Shown in pieces: positions 62,142 to 64,000 of a DNA stretch of 64,000 bases; the first letter of the stretch is position 1, and each line of letters begins with the position of its first letter. Source of the DNA: RI-106 sp964496875. GTDB lineage: Bacteria > Cyanobacteriota > Vampirovibrionia > Obscuribacterales > Obscuribacteraceae. The notes under the pieces were generated by a model. It was not told the DNA's origin. It saw only the letters and a list, made by a program, of their open reading frames with translations, and did no database searches. The DNA is taken from assembly GCA_964496875.1 (NCBI GenBank), contig CAZCBH010000003.1, positions 109,688 through 173,687 of the forward strand. The letters run 5' to 3'. The position numbers and the translations under genes were made by a program.

Positions 62142-63083
62142 ATGAGCTCTGCCAAAACCGAATCAAGAAAAACATTTCCCCGACTGTCGTCGAGCGCTTT
62201 CGAGCATCCCGCAGACCGGGCAGCCCTTGATGCCCTCAAGAAGATCCCGGTGCTGGATAAACTCTTCGCTCGCTTAATAGAGCTGGGCGCCGAAAGAATC
62301 TTCCGTATGCAGTTCCTGGGCAGAGCGGTGCATGTGACCCCCAAACAATGTCCACGCATCTATCAACTTTACAAAGAAGCGATCGAGATACTCGATGTCC
62401 AGGAGCCGGATCTGTTTCTCGTCTCTCATCCGCAACCCAACGCTGTCACCATAGGGGTCGAACGCCCCATGATAGTGCTCCATTCCTCCCTGGTGGATCT
62501 GCTCACCGAAGATGAATTGAGAGCGGTCCTCGGACACGAACTGGGTCATGTCAAAGCCGGCCATGTCCTCTATATGACCATCGCCTACGCTCTCAAGAAC
62601 TTCTTCGAACAGCTCTTCGGAATGCGGGGCAGCCTGGCTCAAATAGGTCTGGTTGTGGCTTTATATGACTGGTCAAGAAAAGCGGAGCTCACCGCCGACC
62701 GGGCCGAACTTCTTGTCGCCCAGGACATAGACACCTGCATCCGCCTGCACATGAAGCTGTCCGGCGGATCCTGGAGCATCTACGAACAGATGGATAGCGC
62801 GGAATTTCTCAAGCAGGCGAACTCTTACGAAGATCTCGATTACAGCACAATAAACAAGTTCTACAAGATTCTCTGGGAACTCTGGCACACCCATCCGCTG
62901 CCGGTTTACCGGGCTCGCGAAATCAAAAACTGGTCAGAAGGCAAGCAATATAAAGAGATTCTAGAAGGACGCTATCCGACCACAGACCAGGAAATAGGTC
63001 TGCGCGAATGTCCGCACTGCGAAACACCAGTCAGCCCCTCATTCTTCTTCTGCCCGGACTGCGGCGGCAGCATCAGGGTCTAA
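62142..63083 (+). CDS. M48-family metallopeptidase with C-terminal zinc ribbon
   Basis: The 313-residue protein has the HELGH motif of M48 zinc peptidases (His132, Glu133, His136) in LTEDELRAVLGHELGHVKAGH, and the third ligand is expected in KAELTADRAELL near 192. Unlike HtpX it has no clear pair of membrane helices at the start. The C-terminus is a small zinc ribbon with Cys290, Cys293, Cys304 and Cys307 (CPHC, CPDC). The last 45 coding bases overlap the end of the convergent bestrophin gene. Confidence 0.85.
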   Translation: MSSAKTESRKTFPRLSSSAFEHPADRAALDALKKIPVLDKLFARLIELGAERIFRMQFLGRAVHVTPKQCPRIYQLYKEAIEILDVQEPDLFLVSHPQPNAVTIGVERPMIVLHSSLVDLLTEDELRAVLGHELGHVKAGHVLYMTIAYALKNFFEQLFGMRGSLAQIGLVVALYDWSRKAELTADRAELLVAQDIDTCIRLHMKLSGGSWSIYEQMDSAEFLKQANSYEDLDYSTINKFYKILWELWHTHPLPVYRAREIKNWSEGKQYKEILEGRYPTTDQEIGLRECPHCETPVSPSFFFCPDCGGSIRV

Positions 63084-63956
63084 AGCAATTTCGAAGGCAG
63101 TATCACCAGTGGTGCTGCCAAGAATTTCGTCCAGACTCTTCGCAATATTTTCACAGATCTGGTCGAGCGGCAGATTATCGTCGCCTTTTCCGAAAGGCTC
63201 TTCGATGCATTCCGCTATCAGCTCCAGCCCGACCAGAAAGTATGTGGTAATCAAATTGACCGGAACGGCCCAGAGCCCCAGTTCCGGCGTCACCAGCCAG
63301 GGATGAAAGATGAGATAAAGCCCTATACCCTGTCGCAGTACCGCTCGATAAGAAAGAGCAATAGGAGTTGAGCGAATACGCTCGCAGGCACCACAGATGT
63401 CCATTAGAGCCTTGATATGCGTATCGAGCTGCATCATCTCGAAGCCATCGATTCTATCCTTCTGACGCCAGCTCTTCAAAAGTCTATAGAGCTCCTGGCT
63501 AATAAACGCCGGAACATGCGCAGGGTCTTCGACGCGATTCTCAAAACCACTCAGCCTATTCAGATTAAGGCCGAATCTCAGATGTTCTTTTAAAGCGATT
63601 GCAAAACCGGCAAGGCAATCCCTCAAATGCCTGGCTTCAAGTGGATCGGGATTGACAAACGCATTGAATTTCAAAGCCAGATTGCGCGTATCGTTAACAA
63701 GCTGTCCCCAGAGCTTACGCCCTTCCCACCAGCGATCATAGGCCGAATTGGTCCTCAGAACCAGGAGTACACCGATAAGCAGACTGACGGCGATGCCACC
63801 GCCCTCGTCCATGGTGGGATGCTGGACAAAACGCTCCCGCGCCGACCAGTGGATAAGAAGGGTGTACAAGAACATGCCGAAAAGAGCTATGTAGATCTTG
63901 CGGGCTACAGGTACTTCGTGTATGCGAGTGAATACTTGTAACCAGCCTTTAGCCAT
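63039..63956 (-). CDS. Bestrophin-family (UPF0187) ion channel
   Basis: The 305-residue protein belongs to the bacterial bestrophin family: the first membrane helices (IYIALFGMFLYTLLIHW and IAVSLLIGVLLVLR) with TNSAYDRWWEGRKLWGQLVNDTRN between helix 2 and the cytoplasmic part, and a later pair (IGLYLIFHPWLVTPELGLW and VNLITTYFLVGLELIAE). Members form pentameric chloride or sodium channels. The acidic tail (after ALDPDAAAAVRAEEE) is not conserved, and it is this tail that overlaps the M48 gene. Confidence 0.87.
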   Translation of the reverse strand: MAKGWLQVFTRIHEVPVARKIYIALFGMFLYTLLIHWSARERFVQHPTMDEGGGIAVSLLIGVLLVLRTNSAYDRWWEGRKLWGQLVNDTRNLALKFNAFVNPDPLEARHLRDCLAGFAIALKEHLRFGLNLNRLSGFENRVEDPAHVPAFISQELYRLLKSWRQKDRIDGFEMMQLDTHIKALMDICGACERIRSTPIALSYRAVLRQGIGLYLIFHPWLVTPELGLWAVPVNLITTYFLVGLELIAECIEEPFGKGDDNLPLDQICENIAKSLDEILGSTTGDTAFEIALDPDAAAAVRAEEE

Positions 63957-63958
63957 TC

Positions 63959-64000
63959 TCAGTCTTCTTTACCGGAATCCTCTTCATCGTCGGGCTCCGG
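63959..64000 (-). CDS. C-terminal end of an upstream gene
   Basis: The last 14 codons, read on the minus strand as PEPDDEEDSGKED and a stop, end two bases before the bestrophin ATG. The acidic composition and the tight spacing suggest the tail of a protein in the same operon. Nothing more can be said because the gene lies outside the window. Confidence 0.4.
   Translation of the reverse strand, partial: PEPDDEEDSGKED

Overview
The window looks like a chromosomal segment of a diderm (LPS-bearing) bacterium with about 50% GC. The best guess is the non-photosynthetic sister lineage of Cyanobacteria (Vampirovibrionia/'Melainabacteria', Obscuribacterales-like). This is an inference. It rests on kdsA (Kdo, hence an outer membrane), a cyanobacterial-type SufR regulator divergent from a suf operon, an Mrp ATPase without the C-terminal CxxC pair, an SLH-plus-coiled-coil envelope protein like the N-terminus of cyanobacterial porins, and eukaryote-like Ser/Thr kinases with accessory repeats. 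No photosynthesis gene, prophage, CRISPR array or intact insertion sequence is visible. One 100-base run of N (44275-44374) marks a scaffold gap.

Layout. 1-5.7 kb: an ECF sigma factor with the start of its zinc-finger anti-sigma factor, an exported dual-specificity-type phosphatase, a large exported retropepsin-like protein and kdsA. 5.8-9 kb: carbon metabolism (GH57 branching-type enzyme, pyruvate kinase). 9-16 kb: sufR divergent from sufC-sufB-sufD-Rieske-sufS-sufU-sufT, a complete Fe-S assembly operon; an Mrp/NBP35 carrier follows at 19.4 kb. 16-23 kb: nucleoside hydrolase, Ser/Thr kinase with an LRR ectodomain, recN, tRNA-Gln(TTG), rplY with a clear terminator. 23-28 kb (minus strand): GT87-like membrane protein, orphan histidine kinase, two inositol-monophosphatase family enzymes, SLH/coiled-coil protein.

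28.6-36.6 kb is the most unusual part. TadG-like and two TadE-like pseudopilin genes on the minus strand diverge from a membrane-tethered protein with two kinase folds that have both lost the catalytic motifs, and from a large TM-anchored protein. Next to these, on the minus strand, is a protein made of four repeats of about 97 residues that resemble the GspE/PilB N-terminal domain. A second, single-module protein of that kind sits at 49.6 kb. I read this as an accessory Tad/type IV-pilus-like surface module controlled by a pseudokinase, which is a hypothesis.

36.5-46 kb: sialate O-acetylesterase, exported Asn/Tyr-rich protein, saccharopine-dehydrogenase-like enzyme, the classic yceD-rpmF-plsX-fabH-fabD cluster (minus strand), the repeat/gap region and an amidohydrolase. 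46-50.8 kb: degenerate GGDEF protein, secD-secF, GspE_N-like small protein, SDR oxidoreductase. 50.8-54.4 kb: queG and queA flank a gene that looks like an IS1595 transposase whose catalytic core is replaced by a DprA-type winged helix. 54.4-64 kb: second degenerate GGDEF protein, cinA, small membrane proteins, folD, thiL, yggT, an exported beta-propeller-like protein, an M48 peptidase with a C-terminal zinc ribbon, and a bestrophin-family channel whose 3' end overlaps the peptidase gene. Start codons are often TTG, so several 5' ends are uncertain.
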